Made by a program: the position numbers and the translations under genes
Shown here: in pieces, positions 51,540 to 60,817 of the stretch
Layout of the letters: every line of letters begins with the position of its first letter
Position numbering within the stretch: position 1 is the first letter of the stretch
Notes under the pieces: model-generated
Seen by the model: only the letters and a program-made list of their open reading frames with translations
The model's database searches: none
Told to the model about the DNA's origin: nothing
Origin: VAZQ01 sp963821505
GTDB taxonomy: Bacteria; Pseudomonadota; Alphaproteobacteria; Rhizobiales; Xanthobacteraceae
Direction: 5' to 3'
Assembly (NCBI GenBank): GCA_963821505.1
Contig: CAWGEH010000023.1
Coordinates: forward strand, 46,134-110,133
DNA: 64,000 nucleotides

Positions 51540-52553
51540 ATGAGCACGACCATGTTTCACTGTCGCTACGCGGGGAAGACCAGCGGATTGCCTTACGAGA
51601 CATGGCGGGAAGAATGCGGTCGCCGGTGGATTGCCGTCGATTTCCAGCCCGTCGGGCAAGATTACGTCGCCTATGAAATGAGGGGCACGCAGCACTCGTT
51701 TCTGGCCCTATGCACGATGCGCGGCACGCCCGTTCGCATGGAGCGACGAGACAATCAGACGCGCGGTTATGCTTATCTGATACTTGCATCAGATTCCCGG
51801 TTGCACGCGTACCAGCGTGGCCGGTCAATCGACCTTTCCAAGGGGCAGATGACCCTGATGAGCGCAGACGAGCCGGCCCGGCTGATACAGCTTGCGGAAG
51901 GCAATCGCTGGAGCATTCGAATTCCGCTAAAGTTGCTCTCCGATTTTTGCAGGCATCTCGACGACAAGATTGCGCGTCCGATTGCGAGCAGCGAGCTGAC
52001 CAAGCTCCTCTTGCATCAGATCGAGACCGCGCACCGGTTCGGGCCCAAGCTCGATGCCTGTGCCAATTATGCGACTGCGCAATATGTGTTCGACGTTGTT
52101 GGCCTTTGCCTCGGGGCGAATAGTGATGCCGCCTACATTGCTGAACATCGCGGCCTCGCAGCGGCTCGCCTCGATGCCGTCAAGGCCGAGCTGTTGTCAG
52201 ATCTCGGACGATCGGAGCTGGGACTCGCGCAGATCGCTGCCCGTCACGGCATAAGTACCCGCTACGTCCAGCATCTCTTCGAGCTGTCCGGAACATCCTT
52301 CACGAGCTTCGTCCTCGAGCAGCGTCTGTTGTTGGCCCATCGGTTGCTGCGCGAGCCTAAAAGCCACCGGTGCAAGATCAGCGATATCGCTGCAGCCGTG
52401 GGTTTTTCCGATATTTCGTATTTCAATCGCGCGTTCAGAGCGCGGTTTGGAGCCACGCCGAAGGACATCCGCGCCGGCTTTGACCGGGAGCAGCGCAAAC
52501 CGGATGTTTCCGCTGCGGCCGCGAATGAGCCACCGCACGACCGGCGGCTGTAA
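51540..52553 (+). CDS. AraC-family transcriptional regulator
   Basis: 337 residues. The N-terminal half (about 20-190) resembles the AraC-binding-like domain of OruR/FeaR-type proteins. The C-terminal double HTH spans about 220-320: LAQIAARHGISTRYVQHLF (first HTH) and ISDIAAAVGFSDISYFNRAF (second HTH) followed by FGATPKDIRAG. It would activate or repress genes on binding a small effector. It is divergent from the peroxiredoxin gene, with repeated motifs in the shared region. Effector unknown. Confidence 0.92.
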   Translation: MSTTMFHCRYAGKTSGLPYETWREECGRRWIAVDFQPVGQDYVAYEMRGTQHSFLALCTMRGTPVRMERRDNQTRGYAYLILASDSRLHAYQRGRSIDLSKGQMTLMSADEPARLIQLAEGNRWSIRIPLKLLSDFCRHLDDKIARPIASSELTKLLLHQIETAHRFGPKLDACANYATAQYVFDVVGLCLGANSDAAYIAEHRGLAAARLDAVKAELLSDLGRSELGLAQIAARHGISTRYVQHLFELSGTSFTSFVLEQRLLLAHRLLREPKSHRCKISDIAAAVGFSDISYFNRAFRARFGATPKDIRAGFDREQRKPDVSAAAANEPPHDRRL

Positions 52554-52918
52554 CTTTATTTCCAATCGGGAGATCGTCGGACAGTGTAGGTGTTGCAACG
52601 ACGAAGAAGCGGTGAGGGGGAGATCCGCGTGAAGTCCTCTGGAGTGAACGTCCCCGCTCGCCCTTTAGAGCGCATCCGATTGGGTCGAATCGTGATGCGC
52701 TCTAGATTCTTCGATTTTGCGCATGTTCTGTTCGGAAAACCGGTTCCCACTTTTCCGGAACATGCGCTAACGCTTGTGTCGCCACTTTTGAGCCTCTCTC
52801 ACGCGGCTGCGGCCATAGTCGAGCAGCGCCGTCAGCATGGCCTGTAAGGCGCAGAGCCCAGCGGTCGAAACGCCGCGCACGAAAATCTGGCCGCCCGCGT
52901 CCGCCCTGCAACAGCCGA
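52554..52918. other. 365-base intergenic region
   Basis: Convergent gap holding the third 103-bp repeat (52667-52768). The remaining bases show no gene, terminator T-run or other repeat that I can support. Confidence 0.5.
52667..52768 (+). repeat. 103-bp palindromic repeat, copy 3
   Basis: As copy 1 but one base shorter in the first arm (GCGCATCCGATTGGG). Same orientation. Confidence 0.9.
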
Positions 52919-53458
52919 CTAAACCCGTCCTTTGCCAACGCGTGGATGCGGGCGGCCCGCGTCCGAGATCGCGATAATACCCACGATTTCATCGGGTCGC
53001 GGCGCATCGCCGATGGAAACCGTGATCGTATCCAGGTGGTCGAACGACCAGACGTTGTCCTTGTGCGCCAACGGCACGTCGATCGACGCACCAGGCCCGC
53101 CGATCTTGACGTTCGAGCAAATGATTGCCTGCCCGCCGCCAACCGCGTCCCGGATCGGCTGGCCGAGCCGCGGATGCATGATTGCAGCACCATGCTCGAT
53201 TTCCCCGTTCACCCCGACGATAGCCGCCTTGCCGTATGAGACGGGAGGCATCGGCAGCAGGCCGACAAGATCCTTCATGAGCATGCGACCGAGTTCGGCG
53301 CCTTGCGCGAACAGCGGCGACAGATCGTCGACGAAGCGGCCCGCGAACGGATTGGCGATGACGGCGATCGCAACGGCTCGCGTGATCGGCCGCGCCGTCG
53401 GGGTCCCCGCTTCCGTGAGGATCGTTTCCTTGGTCAGGCTGATCTTGCGCACGTTCAT
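52919..53458 (-). CDS. Amino acid synthesis (AA_synth, DUF1185) family protein
   Basis: 179 residues with blocks of the AA_synth family: VRKISLTKETILTEAG, VAIAVIANPFAGRFVDDLSP, GKAAIVGVNGEIEHGAAIMHP, GQAIICSNVKIGGPGASID and AISDAGRPHPRVG at the C-terminus. Biochemical role is not known; members sit beside amidohydrolases and transport genes of catabolic clusters. Its ATG overlaps the stop of the upstream amidohydrolase gene (ATGA), so the two act together. Confidence 0.85.
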   Translation of the reverse strand: MNVRKISLTKETILTEAGTPTARPITRAVAIAVIANPFAGRFVDDLSPLFAQGAELGRMLMKDLVGLLPMPPVSYGKAAIVGVNGEIEHGAAIMHPRLGQPIRDAVGGGQAIICSNVKIGGPGASIDVPLAHKDNVWSFDHLDTITVSIGDAPRPDEIVGIIAISDAGRPHPRVGKGRV

Positions 53459-54468
53459 CGCACCGCTTCCCTTTTGCCGGACGTCAGGAGTGCCGCCGCG
53501 TTATGATGCATGATCTTGTCGGCAAGGTCCGGCGCGTGGCCGCAAAAACTGCGGTCGATAAAGCCGACCGGGTCCGGCTCGCCGAGAGGAAAGGGCGTAT
53601 CGCTGCCGAGCACGAGACGCGCTGGATCAACGATATTGGAATCCACCATGGCACGCGCATAGGCGGGCTCGAAGCAGATCGTGTCGAAATAGATCGAACG
53701 CAGATAGTCCCTCAGTGGCCTTTTCAGGCGGGCGGCGAGCCCCGGATTCGTATCAAGCTCCCTTTGCATGCGCGCATGCAGCAGAGGTGCGTAGCCGCCC
53801 AGATGCGTACAGCAGAGCCGAAGCGACGGATATCTGTCGAACAATCCGCCGAATATCATGTGAAAAATGTTCAGCGTGGTATCGAAAAGATAGCCTGCAA
53901 CGACCGCAAGCTCGTAATCGGCCATTCGCTCGCGCGCCGGCGGGTTGGACGGATGCACGAACAGCGGCGCATCGAGGTCGGCCGCCGCCTCGAAGATCGG
54001 GGCAAAGTCCGGGGAAGCGAGATAGCGGCCTTTGACGTTGGACGGCATGTAGCCGCCGATGAGGCGGAGGGTCGTGACCGCGCGCCGCAGTTCGTTGGCG
54101 GCCGCTTCGGGGTCTTGCATCGGCAGCAACGCCCACCCCTCGAAGCGGCCGGGCGCGGCCTTGCGCAGGGCCGCGATTTCGTTGTTGTAGAGTTCGGCCG
54201 CCTCGCGGCCAAGACTCGCCGGCACGTCATAGTTGACGAACGGCGTCGCCAGCGACAACACGGCCCGCTCCACTTTCATCTCGCCCATGCGGGCTATCAG
54301 GCGCTCGGTGTCGAAGAACGTGCGATTGAGAGCATAGCTCAACGGCCCGACATTGAGCGTCACGCTCTCGCCGCGTGGCGCCACGAGACGGATCGCGTAG
54401 GGCGCCGCCTTTTCGACGAAGCGGACGAACGGATCGGGGACGTGATGGACATGAACGTCGATGATCAT
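53455..54468 (-). CDS. Amidohydrolase-2 family (ACMSD-like) hydrolase/decarboxylase
   Basis: 337 residues. Metal-binding HxH in MIIDVHVHHVPDPF (His6, His8), a later His in LFVHPSNPP, CCTHLGGYAPLL with another His, and the Asp in VLGSDTPFPLGEPDP. These are the ACMSD/gamma-resorcylate decarboxylase-type active-site residues, so decarboxylation or C-C/C-N hydrolysis of an aromatic or lactone-type acid is likely. Co-translated with the AA_synth protein. Flanked by 103-bp repeats on both sides. Confidence 0.88.
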   Translation of the reverse strand: MIIDVHVHHVPDPFVRFVEKAAPYAIRLVAPRGESVTLNVGPLSYALNRTFFDTERLIARMGEMKVERAVLSLATPFVNYDVPASLGREAAELYNNEIAALRKAAPGRFEGWALLPMQDPEAAANELRRAVTTLRLIGGYMPSNVKGRYLASPDFAPIFEAAADLDAPLFVHPSNPPARERMADYELAVVAGYLFDTTLNIFHMIFGGLFDRYPSLRLCCTHLGGYAPLLHARMQRELDTNPGLAARLKRPLRDYLRSIYFDTICFEPAYARAMVDSNIVDPARLVLGSDTPFPLGEPDPVGFIDRSFCGHAPDLADKIMHHNAAALLTSGKREAVR

Positions 54469-54597
54469 CCACCCAGTCCTTCAAAGACCGAGATACGCCG
54501 TTTTGACCTTGATCTCAATTGTTTATGCCACGTCCGTGCGCGGCCTCCAGCGGGGCTGCAAGGAGAGGGCAATTTGGATACCTTGGGCACCAAGACT

Positions 54598-54700
54598 AGA
54601 GCGCATCCCGATTGGGTCGAATCGTGATGCGCTCTAGATTCTTCGATTTTGCGTATGTTCTGTTCGGAAAACCGGTTCCCACTTTTCCGGAACATGCGCT
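54598..54700 (+). repeat. 103-bp palindromic repeat, copy 4
   Basis: As copy 1, same orientation, with GCGTATGTTC for GCGCATGTTC. It ends 35 bases before the GNAT start. Confidence 0.9.
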
Positions 54701-54734
54701 AACCTCGAATTCTTGGGCGCGTTTGCCTTGTGAA

Positions 54735-55361
54735 ATGAAGGATTACTTCAAGTCCGTTCTGATCAAAGGAGCGCGTGTTGCGCTCGAGCCGCTGTCGCTG
54801 CGGCATCTCGACGATCTCACCGCCGCCGGCGCCGACGAATCGATCTGGCGCTGGCTGCCAAGCGCGCACCATCGTCCCGGCACCATGGCGGCCTTCATCG
54901 AGCAGGCCTTGGCCGCGCGGGCCGCGCGGTCCGCCCTGCCGTTTGCGACAATCGATCTGGCGGCGAACAGGGCCGTCGGGTCGACGCGCTATCACCACAT
55001 CGAGGTGGAGCACCGGCGGCTTGAAATCGGCGTAACCTGGATCGGAACCGCGTTCCAGCGCACCCACATCAATACCGAAGCCAAGCTGCTGCAGCTGTGG
55101 TACGCGTTCGACGTGTTGAAGTGCCGGCGCGTCGAACTCAAGGCGGATGTCCACAACGAGAAATCGCGCACCGCGATTCTGCGGCTTGGTGCCGTGCAGG
55201 AGGGGATCTTCCGCAAGCACATGATTTATGCGGACGGCCGAAACCGCGACAACGTCTATTTCTCGATCGTCGACGACGAATGGCCGCAAGTTCGCGCGGG
55301 TCTCGAAGACAAGCTCGGCTATCCCGTCGCGGCGGCGTTCGCGGAAGCGCCCGCATCATGA
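54735..55361 (+). CDS. GNAT family N-acetyltransferase (RimJ/RimL-like)
   Basis: 208 residues of the Acetyltransf_3 type: VALEPLSLRHLDDLTAAGAD, the beta strands FATIDLAANRAVGSTRY, EIGVTWIGTAFQRTHINTEA (acetyl-CoA pyrophosphate region) and ELKADVHNEKSRTAILRLGA, the classic N-x-x-S-x-x-A/L-x-x-x-G helix. It acetylates an amino group of a protein or small molecule; target unknown. ATG 54735 is used because upstream in-frame sequence is repeat. It converges with the ABC operon (13-nt gap). Confidence 0.88.
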   Translation: MKDYFKSVLIKGARVALEPLSLRHLDDLTAAGADESIWRWLPSAHHRPGTMAAFIEQALAARAARSALPFATIDLAANRAVGSTRYHHIEVEHRRLEIGVTWIGTAFQRTHINTEAKLLQLWYAFDVLKCRRVELKADVHNEKSRTAILRLGAVQEGIFRKHMIYADGRNRDNVYFSIVDDEWPQVRAGLEDKLGYPVAAAFAEAPAS

Positions 55362-55374
55362 CGGGCGTGGCGGC

Positions 55375-56259
55375 TCAGCCTTTGCTGACGCGCTTGGAAT
55401 AGGCGTCGATAAAGTCGGCGGCAGCCTTGCTCCCGCGCGCGAACGACTTCATCGCTTCCTCGTGCAGGAGGCCGAGCGCCTGCATCTTGATCGCGTTGGC
55501 CTCGTCGCTCTCGGTGATGTTTTCGACTTGACGGGGGCGCGGGAGATTGACGTCGATGGTGGCGCGGACCTGCGTCGGAATGTTGGTCATGATCAGAATG
55601 CGGTCGGCAAGGTAGATCGCCTCGTCGATGTCGGTGGTGACGAAAAATGTGGTGCGGCGGAATTCGTCATACAGATTGGCATAATATTCCTGCATCAGCC
55701 GCTTCGTCATCGCGTCGAGGCCGCGGAACGGCTCATCCAGTATCATGACGTTCGGCTTGTTGATCATGGAGCGTGCGAGCTCGGCTCGCCGCTGCATTCC
55801 GCCCGACAGTTGCGACGGGTATTTCCCGCGGAACGCCGCAAGACCCACTTTCTCCAGCAGCAGCTCTGCGGATTCACGCATCTCCGGGGTATCTTCGCCG
55901 CGCGCGCGCGGCCCGTACATGATGTTGTCGTAGGTGGTCATCCACGGGAACAGCGCGGTTTCCTGGAAAACGACCAGCCGGTCGACGCCGGGGCCGGTCA
56001 CCGGCTTGTCGTCGACGGTGATCACGCCGCTGGTCGGACGCTCGAAGCCTGCCAGAAGGCGGATCAGCGTGCTCTTGCCGCATCCGGACGGGCCGATCAT
56101 CACCGTCAGCTTGCCCGTGTCGAGGATGAAACTGCAATTTTGCACGACCGGCTTGGCGAAGCCTTCGGCGCCGTAGGATTTGCTCACATTGCTGACGTTG
56201 ATCCGGCTTCCGAATGTACCCGGAGTGCCGGCCCGCGGAGACGACGCTGGGTCTCGCAT
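55375..56259 (-). CDS. ABC importer ATPase 2 (SsuB/TauB/NrtD-like)
   Basis: 294 residues. Walker A GPSGCGKST, Q-loop VVFQETALFPW, canonical signature QLSGGMQRRAE, Walker B VMILDEPFRGLD and a switch region FFVTTDIDEA, in which the usual His is replaced by Thr (TTD for THD). The C-terminal helix after 235 carries EANAIKMQALGLLHEEAM. Last gene of the five-gene importer upstream of the oxygenase operon. The other ATPase of the pair has a normal switch His but a degenerate signature, so the two may work as complementary halves. Confidence 0.9.
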   Translation of the reverse strand: MRDPASSPRAGTPGTFGSRINVSNVSKSYGAEGFAKPVVQNCSFILDTGKLTVMIGPSGCGKSTLIRLLAGFERPTSGVITVDDKPVTGPGVDRLVVFQETALFPWMTTYDNIMYGPRARGEDTPEMRESAELLLEKVGLAAFRGKYPSQLSGGMQRRAELARSMINKPNVMILDEPFRGLDAMTKRLMQEYYANLYDEFRRTTFFVTTDIDEAIYLADRILIMTNIPTQVRATIDVNLPRPRQVENITESDEANAIKMQALGLLHEEAMKSFARGSKAAADFIDAYSKRVSKG

Positions 56260-56278
56260 TTATTCGTCCTGCGTTCCG

Positions 56279-57127
56279 TCAGTCTTCCGCCAGCCAGGGA
56301 GTCATCAGTTCTCCCAACTTGCGCAGAATTGCGCTCGACATGTATCCAGCGATGCCGATGCTGATCATGCCGGCGACAATCTGGGTGTAGGAGCCGCCGA
56401 CATAGGAGTTCCAAATGAAGAAGCCCAGTCCGCCCCCGGCTGCGCCGCCCATCGAGCCCGCGCTGCCGCCGCCCGAAATCATCTCCGCGGCGACGACCAC
56501 CGCCCAGGTGATGCCGACGCCAACGGTCGCGCCGACCACGATCGACGGCAGCACGCCGGGAAGGATGATGCGGCGGAAAATATCCCAAGTCGACGAGCCC
56601 ATCGAGCGCGCCGCCTGAAAGTAGCGAACGTCGATCGACTGGGCGCCGCCGATCACGTTGATGACGATGGTGAAGAACGCGCCCAAAAACGTCACGAACG
56701 CGATCGACAGCTCCTGGGTGGGCCAGAAGATGATGGACGCCGGCACCCAGGCGAGCGGCGGGATCGGCCGCAGCACCTCGAACACCGGAAAAGTGATGCC
56801 GTAGAACGTTCTGCTCACCGCCATTGCGAGGCCGAGCGGAATGCCGATCAGCATGGCGGCGAAGAAGCCTTCGAACACGCGCAGCGTGCTGAGATAGGCG
56901 CTGACCCAGAAGCTCGGCTCCTAAATCAGCCTCAACATTTCCTGCGCCACGGCCGTGGGCGGCGGAATCTGCGAGATCCAGGGGAACGCGAAGCCAAACC
57001 ACGCTTCCGAGCGTGATCCGACTTCCCAGAAAAGCAGAAATCCGATGATGGCGACGATGCCGCGCCAGAAGTCCTCGCCGGTGATGAAGGCGGCAGCTCG
57101 CATGGCCGTTGCGCCGATGGAATTCAT
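56279..57127 (-). pseudogene. ABC importer permease 2 with an in-frame amber codon
   Basis: The reading frame runs 283 codons from ATG 57127 to the stop at 56279 but has TAG as codon 69 (56923-56921), between LRLI and EPSFWVSAYLS. No shift of frame is needed: sequence before (IIGFLLFWEVGSRSEAW) and after (FEGFFAAMLIGIPLGLAMA, coupling motif SMGSSTWDIFRRIILPGVLP) is typical SsuC/NrtB-type permease. The stop needs one base change from CAG or GAG. It may be a new nonsense mutation, a read error, or suppressed. The rest shows no decay. A Gly-rich insert (SGGGSAGSMGGAAGGG) in the late part is unusual. Confidence 0.85.
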
Positions 57128-57129
57128 CG

Positions 57130-58026
57130 TCAGCGCTCTTTCTCGCCGGCGGCGAAAGCCTTGATCGCCTCTTCGTGCACCGCCGCGGCGGTTTCGTCCA
57201 TGAATTCGCGAAAACGCTTGGTGGTGAGCACGCTGTAGTCGCGCGGATGCGGGATATCGATATCGAGGATCTTCTTCGGCCGGCACGGCCGCGTCGTCAT
57301 GATGACGACGCGGTGACCGAGGAAGATCGCCTCCTCGAGGTCGTGCGTGATGAAGAAGATCGTCACGCGGTTCTTGTAAAAGATTTCCAGAAGAGCCTCG
57401 TGCATGACCGATTTGGTCAGCAAGTCGAGCGCGCGATAGGGCTCGTCGAGCAGCAGGATCTTCGGATCGTTCATCAGCGCGCGGACGATCTCGACCCGCC
57501 GCCGCACGCCCGACGAAATTTCACCGGGATAGTTTTGCTCGATCCCGCGCAGCCCGGCGTCCGCCATCATGTCGCGGGCCTTGTCGTAGGCTTCGGCGCG
57601 GCTCATCCGGCCCTGCATGATGGGCCCGAACGCGATGTTGTCGATGTTCGTCTTCCAGGGAAACAGCGCGCCGTTCTGGAATACGACGATCCGGTCCGGA
57701 CCGGGCTCCGCCTTCAGCTTGCCGCGGCCGCACAGCATTTCGTCGTCGAGATGGATGCTGCCGGACGACAGGCTGTGAAAGCCGGCAATGGCGTTGAGCA
57801 GCGTTGTCTTGCCGCAGCCTGAGGGCCCGACGATGACGGTGATTTCGCCGGGGGGAACGTCGAACGTGCAGTGGTCCACGGCCAGGATGCCGGCGTCCTG
57901 CGCGCCGTATATCTTGACGGCGTCGACGATGCGCACGCCGCCCTTGCGGGCCGCTGGCGTCTGCGCCGCGAGATGCGCGCTTTGCATCGGCGCAGGGCCA
58001 CCCGCGGGCAGCGGTTGGACGTTCAC
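57130..58026 (-). CDS. ABC importer ATPase 1 with degenerate signature
   Basis: 298 residues from GTG 58026 (GGGAGG upstream; GTGA overlap with the permease stop). Walker A GPSGCGKTT, Q-loop VVFQNGALFPW, Walker B ILLLDEPYRALD and switch His FITHDLEEA are normal, but the signature reads EISSGVRRRVE (57505-57519) where LSGGQ/LSGGM is expected. The N-terminal 30 residues are a non-conserved Pro/Ala-rich extension. Partner of ATPase 2 in the five-gene importer. The shift in signature may make one of two ATP sites inactive. Confidence 0.9.
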   Translation of the reverse strand: MNVQPLPAGGPAPMQSAHLAAQTPAARKGGVRIVDAVKIYGAQDAGILAVDHCTFDVPPGEITVIVGPSGCGKTTLLNAIAGFHSLSSGSIHLDDEMLCGRGKLKAEPGPDRIVVFQNGALFPWKTNIDNIAFGPIMQGRMSRAEAYDKARDMMADAGLRGIEQNYPGEISSGVRRRVEIVRALMNDPKILLLDEPYRALDLLTKSVMHEALLEIFYKNRVTIFFITHDLEEAIFLGHRVVIMTTRPCRPKKILDIDIPHPRDYSVLTTKRFREFMDETAAAVHEEAIKAFAAGEKER

Positions 58027-58940
58027 CTGTTGCCTCCCAGCGCCAGCTCGCGCGTACGCCATTGCATCATGTAGTCGCCGAGGAAGCGGATCGCAGCACT
58101 GGTGACGTAACCGACGATTCCCAGCGTCACCATGCCGATGATGATCGTCGGATAGCGGACCATCGTGTAGGACGTGTTGATGACGTAACCGAGGCCGTAT
58201 TGCCCGGACACCATCTCGCCGGCGACCAGCGAGAACCAGGCGACGCCGACCGAAATCTGCAGTCCGGTGAAGATGAAGGGCAGGGCTCCCGGGACGATGA
58301 CGTGCCGGAACACCTGCCAGCGCTTGGCGCCGAGACAGCTCGCCGCGCGAACGTAGGAAACGTCGATCAATTCGACGCCGAGCATGGTGTTGAGCGCGGT
58401 TGCGTAGAACGACGCCAGGAAGGTCAGGAAGATCACCGGCGTTTCGGATCCGCGAAACATCACGATCGCGAGCGGCACCCAGGCCAGCGGCGGCACCGGA
58501 CGCAGCAGTTCAAAAACTGGAAATGCGTATTGCTTGAAACGAATCGACCAGCCGAGAAACAGCCCGAGCGGGACGCCGATGGCGGTGGCGAGGAAGAACG
58601 CAATCGCGATGCGGCGTGTGCTTACCCAGATGTGGAGGTAGTACTCCTCCACGAAAATCGACAATCCGTAGGTCGGGTCCCTGCTGAACCATTCGCGCAA
58701 AACCTGCGTCGGCCCCGGCATTTGTGCAAAGCGCGGCAATTTCCAGACTTCGACCGAGAGGTACCAGAAGCCCAGAAACCCGGCGAAGCCGATCAGCATC
58801 AGATAGGGCCGCGGACTTCGCAACCATTGCGCCAGGCGATACATCGAAAGCGCCAGCGACGTCGCCTGATATCCCAAATCGCTGATGACGGCCCGCCCGA
58901 CGTTGAGGCCTCGTAACTCGTTCAATTCCGTTTCAGTCAT
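58023..58940 (-). CDS. ABC importer permease 1 (SsuC/NrtB-like)
   Basis: 305 residues with an N-terminal cytoplasmic extension of about 40 residues and about six or seven membrane segments. Coupling motif SCLGAKRWQVFRHVIVPGALP. First permease of the importer, encoded between the binding protein and ATPase 1, with GTGA overlap to the latter. Pairs with the amber-containing permease at 56279 if that is expressed. Confidence 0.9.
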   Translation of the reverse strand: MTETELNELRGLNVGRAVISDLGYQATSLALSMYRLAQWLRSPRPYLMLIGFAGFLGFWYLSVEVWKLPRFAQMPGPTQVLREWFSRDPTYGLSIFVEEYYLHIWVSTRRIAIAFFLATAIGVPLGLFLGWSIRFKQYAFPVFELLRPVPPLAWVPLAIVMFRGSETPVIFLTFLASFYATALNTMLGVELIDVSYVRAASCLGAKRWQVFRHVIVPGALPFIFTGLQISVGVAWFSLVAGEMVSGQYGLGYVINTSYTMVRYPTIIIGMVTLGIVGYVTSAAIRFLGDYMMQWRTRELALGGNR

Positions 58941-59066
58941 CTCGAAGCTTTGTCCCTTGCCGCCCCGCGCCTGCGGCGGCGCGGAGCGGAACTGACGCCT
59001 TGTTTCATGAACAGACGTCTTCTGTCAGGACGACAGCGGTCAGCAACGTGTCCGAACAGCCAAGGA

Positions 59067-60233
59067 TCATTTGCCTGTGTATGCCGAGTCCGGAAGCGCT
59101 TTGACTTGCCCTACCGGAGCCTTCAGGCCACGCGCCTTGAGAATGTCCGCCGTGAACTGCGGCAGCACGGCGTCCGGGCGAATTTCCGACTTGATGCTCT
59201 TGATCTCGACCAGGAACGTCGAGGCCTTTTTGATGAGATCCATGGCCTCCGGCGTGAACCCGTAGGCCAGATTGATGCGCGTGTCGGTTCCGCCCTCCGA
59301 CTTGGCCGTGCTGCCGAACGCCGAAGCCCACAAAGCCTTTTCCTGGAAACCGGTGGTCTGGCTTGCCGCCATCCGGGCGATGTCCATGGCATTCTTGGGG
59401 TCGCTGAAATAAAGCTCGGCATCCAGTTCGGCTTCGAGCCAGGCCTTGACGACGTCGGGCCGCTGTTCGATCAGCGCTTGCGGCATCACCATGAAGCCGC
59501 CGTCGAGCTCGTTCACGGCGGCGCCGGTCGCCACCTTGCGGGCGAGCTTGTCCAGGATGAGGCGCGAGGCGGTCGGCTCCCAGATCACCGCGGCATCCAG
59601 CTTCTTGGCGCGGAAGCCGCTGGTGATTACTTCGATGCTCTGATTCAGATATTCGGCCGGCTTGATGTTGAGGCGCTTGAACACGGCTTGCGCGAAGCGG
59701 TCGGTGCAGCTTCCCTTCGGCACCGCGACCGTCTTGCCGTCGAGCCACTTGAGCGCTTCCTCGGGCGACTTGAACTGCGGCGCATCGGGGCGTACGAGAA
59801 ATACGTTGCACTGGTCGTAGCCGAGGCCGAGCACCGACACCATGCGGATGTCGCGAACATCGGCGTGGCTGGTGGACACGATAGCCGGCATGTCGCCGAC
59901 GTAGCCGATATCGACCTTTCCGGCGAGCATGCCGTTCACGATGATCGCGCCCTGCAGGCCGATCTGAAAGCCAACGGTTGATCCCTTCGGCAGATATTTT
60001 TCGTAGAACTTCTTGTCCCGCATGATCACGCCGGACCATGATTCGGTGTAGTAGGGCTGATAGCCGATCACGAGTTCGATCGGGGTGCCCGGCTTTCCGT
60101 AATCCTTTTGCGCGGCGGCATGGGCCGCGGTCATGGTGGCCAAGACCGCGGCAGCACAGGCCAGAACCGTCGGCATGAGGGCGAAGCGCGTGAGGCGATC
60201 GGCAGCGCCGCCGCCATCGGATCCAAATTGCAT
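59067..60233 (-). CDS. ABC substrate-binding protein (sulfonate/nitrate type; msmE-like by context)
   Basis: 388 residues. GGGAGG precedes ATG 60233. Signal peptide core VLACAAAVLATMTAA, cleaved near HAAAQ. Mature motifs: IELVIGYQPYYTESWSGVIM, GLQGAIIVNGMLAGKVDIGY, DMPAIVST and VAVPKGSCTDRFAQAVF. It is longer than TauA/SsuA (320-ish) and closer to nitrate/bicarbonate-type proteins in size. It is divergent from the methanesulfonate monooxygenase-like operon, as msmEFGH is from msmABCD in Methylosulfonomonas, so its ligand is probably methanesulfonate or a related small sulfonate. Confidence 0.88.
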   Translation of the reverse strand: MQFGSDGGGAADRLTRFALMPTVLACAAAVLATMTAAHAAAQKDYGKPGTPIELVIGYQPYYTESWSGVIMRDKKFYEKYLPKGSTVGFQIGLQGAIIVNGMLAGKVDIGYVGDMPAIVSTSHADVRDIRMVSVLGLGYDQCNVFLVRPDAPQFKSPEEALKWLDGKTVAVPKGSCTDRFAQAVFKRLNIKPAEYLNQSIEVITSGFRAKKLDAAVIWEPTASRLILDKLARKVATGAAVNELDGGFMVMPQALIEQRPDVVKAWLEAELDAELYFSDPKNAMDIARMAASQTTGFQEKALWASAFGSTAKSEGGTDTRINLAYGFTPEAMDLIKKASTFLVEIKSIKSEIRPDAVLPQFTADILKARGLKAPVGQVKALPDSAYTGK

Positions 60234-60817
60234 CGTAACCTCCCTGAAGCGATTTGTTGATTCGACGTCGAAACTCTTCCGGTTTCTCGGATCATTCGCT
60301 CTTTAGATCGTCTATGTGTCGCCAGAGTTCTCCGTTAGAAGCGTCCGCCACCCTCACGGCCGGTGTGGCGCCACCCATGTGGCGGCGTGGTTAACCGCTC
60401 GGATCGTCACCCCCACCGGGACGCTTTGGTCGACGGTCGAGAGCGGTTTCGGCATCCGGGATGATCTTGTTTCTGCTCGGTTGCTTGCGGCAACCGATCC
60501 CGCTTAACAGCATGCCAGCAGGAAATATTTGTGACAAAATCGTTCTTCCCAATCGAACAATAGAGCCTCACTATAACGGCCGCCAATTGCGGATAAGGGC
60601 GCTTTTCCGGTTGCAAATGATCGAGTGTGCGCGCGATCGCGCAAATGACGGCGTTTCATGCGCATGTTCCATTGCCCAATCTATTGATAGATAATTAGTT
60701 TCGATTTCGTTCTTATGGCAATTCTTGCACACCCACTGATATTATTGGACAAACGAGTGCAGCTTCGCCAATTCACACGGTGTCTCTTCACGCGTCCTTC
60801 TGCAGGAGCAAAACGTC
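60234..60817. promoter_or_regulatory. 584-base divergent control region between importer and oxygenase operons
   Basis: No gene is supported. The 60660-60760 part is clearly AT-richer than the rest of the window and holds CCAATCTATTGATAGATAAT, ATTGCCCAAT (a small inverted repeat) and CTATTGATAG, which look like promoter and regulator-binding sequence for the oxygenase operon. A sigma-54-like TGGCA...TTGCA here has the wrong spacing. Confidence 0.5.

Noticed and set aside
60716..60729. TGGCA...TTGCA upstream of the msmA-like gene looked like a sigma-54 promoter
   Set aside because: The GG to GC distance is two bases too short; sigma-54 promoters do not tolerate that, so I did not count it.
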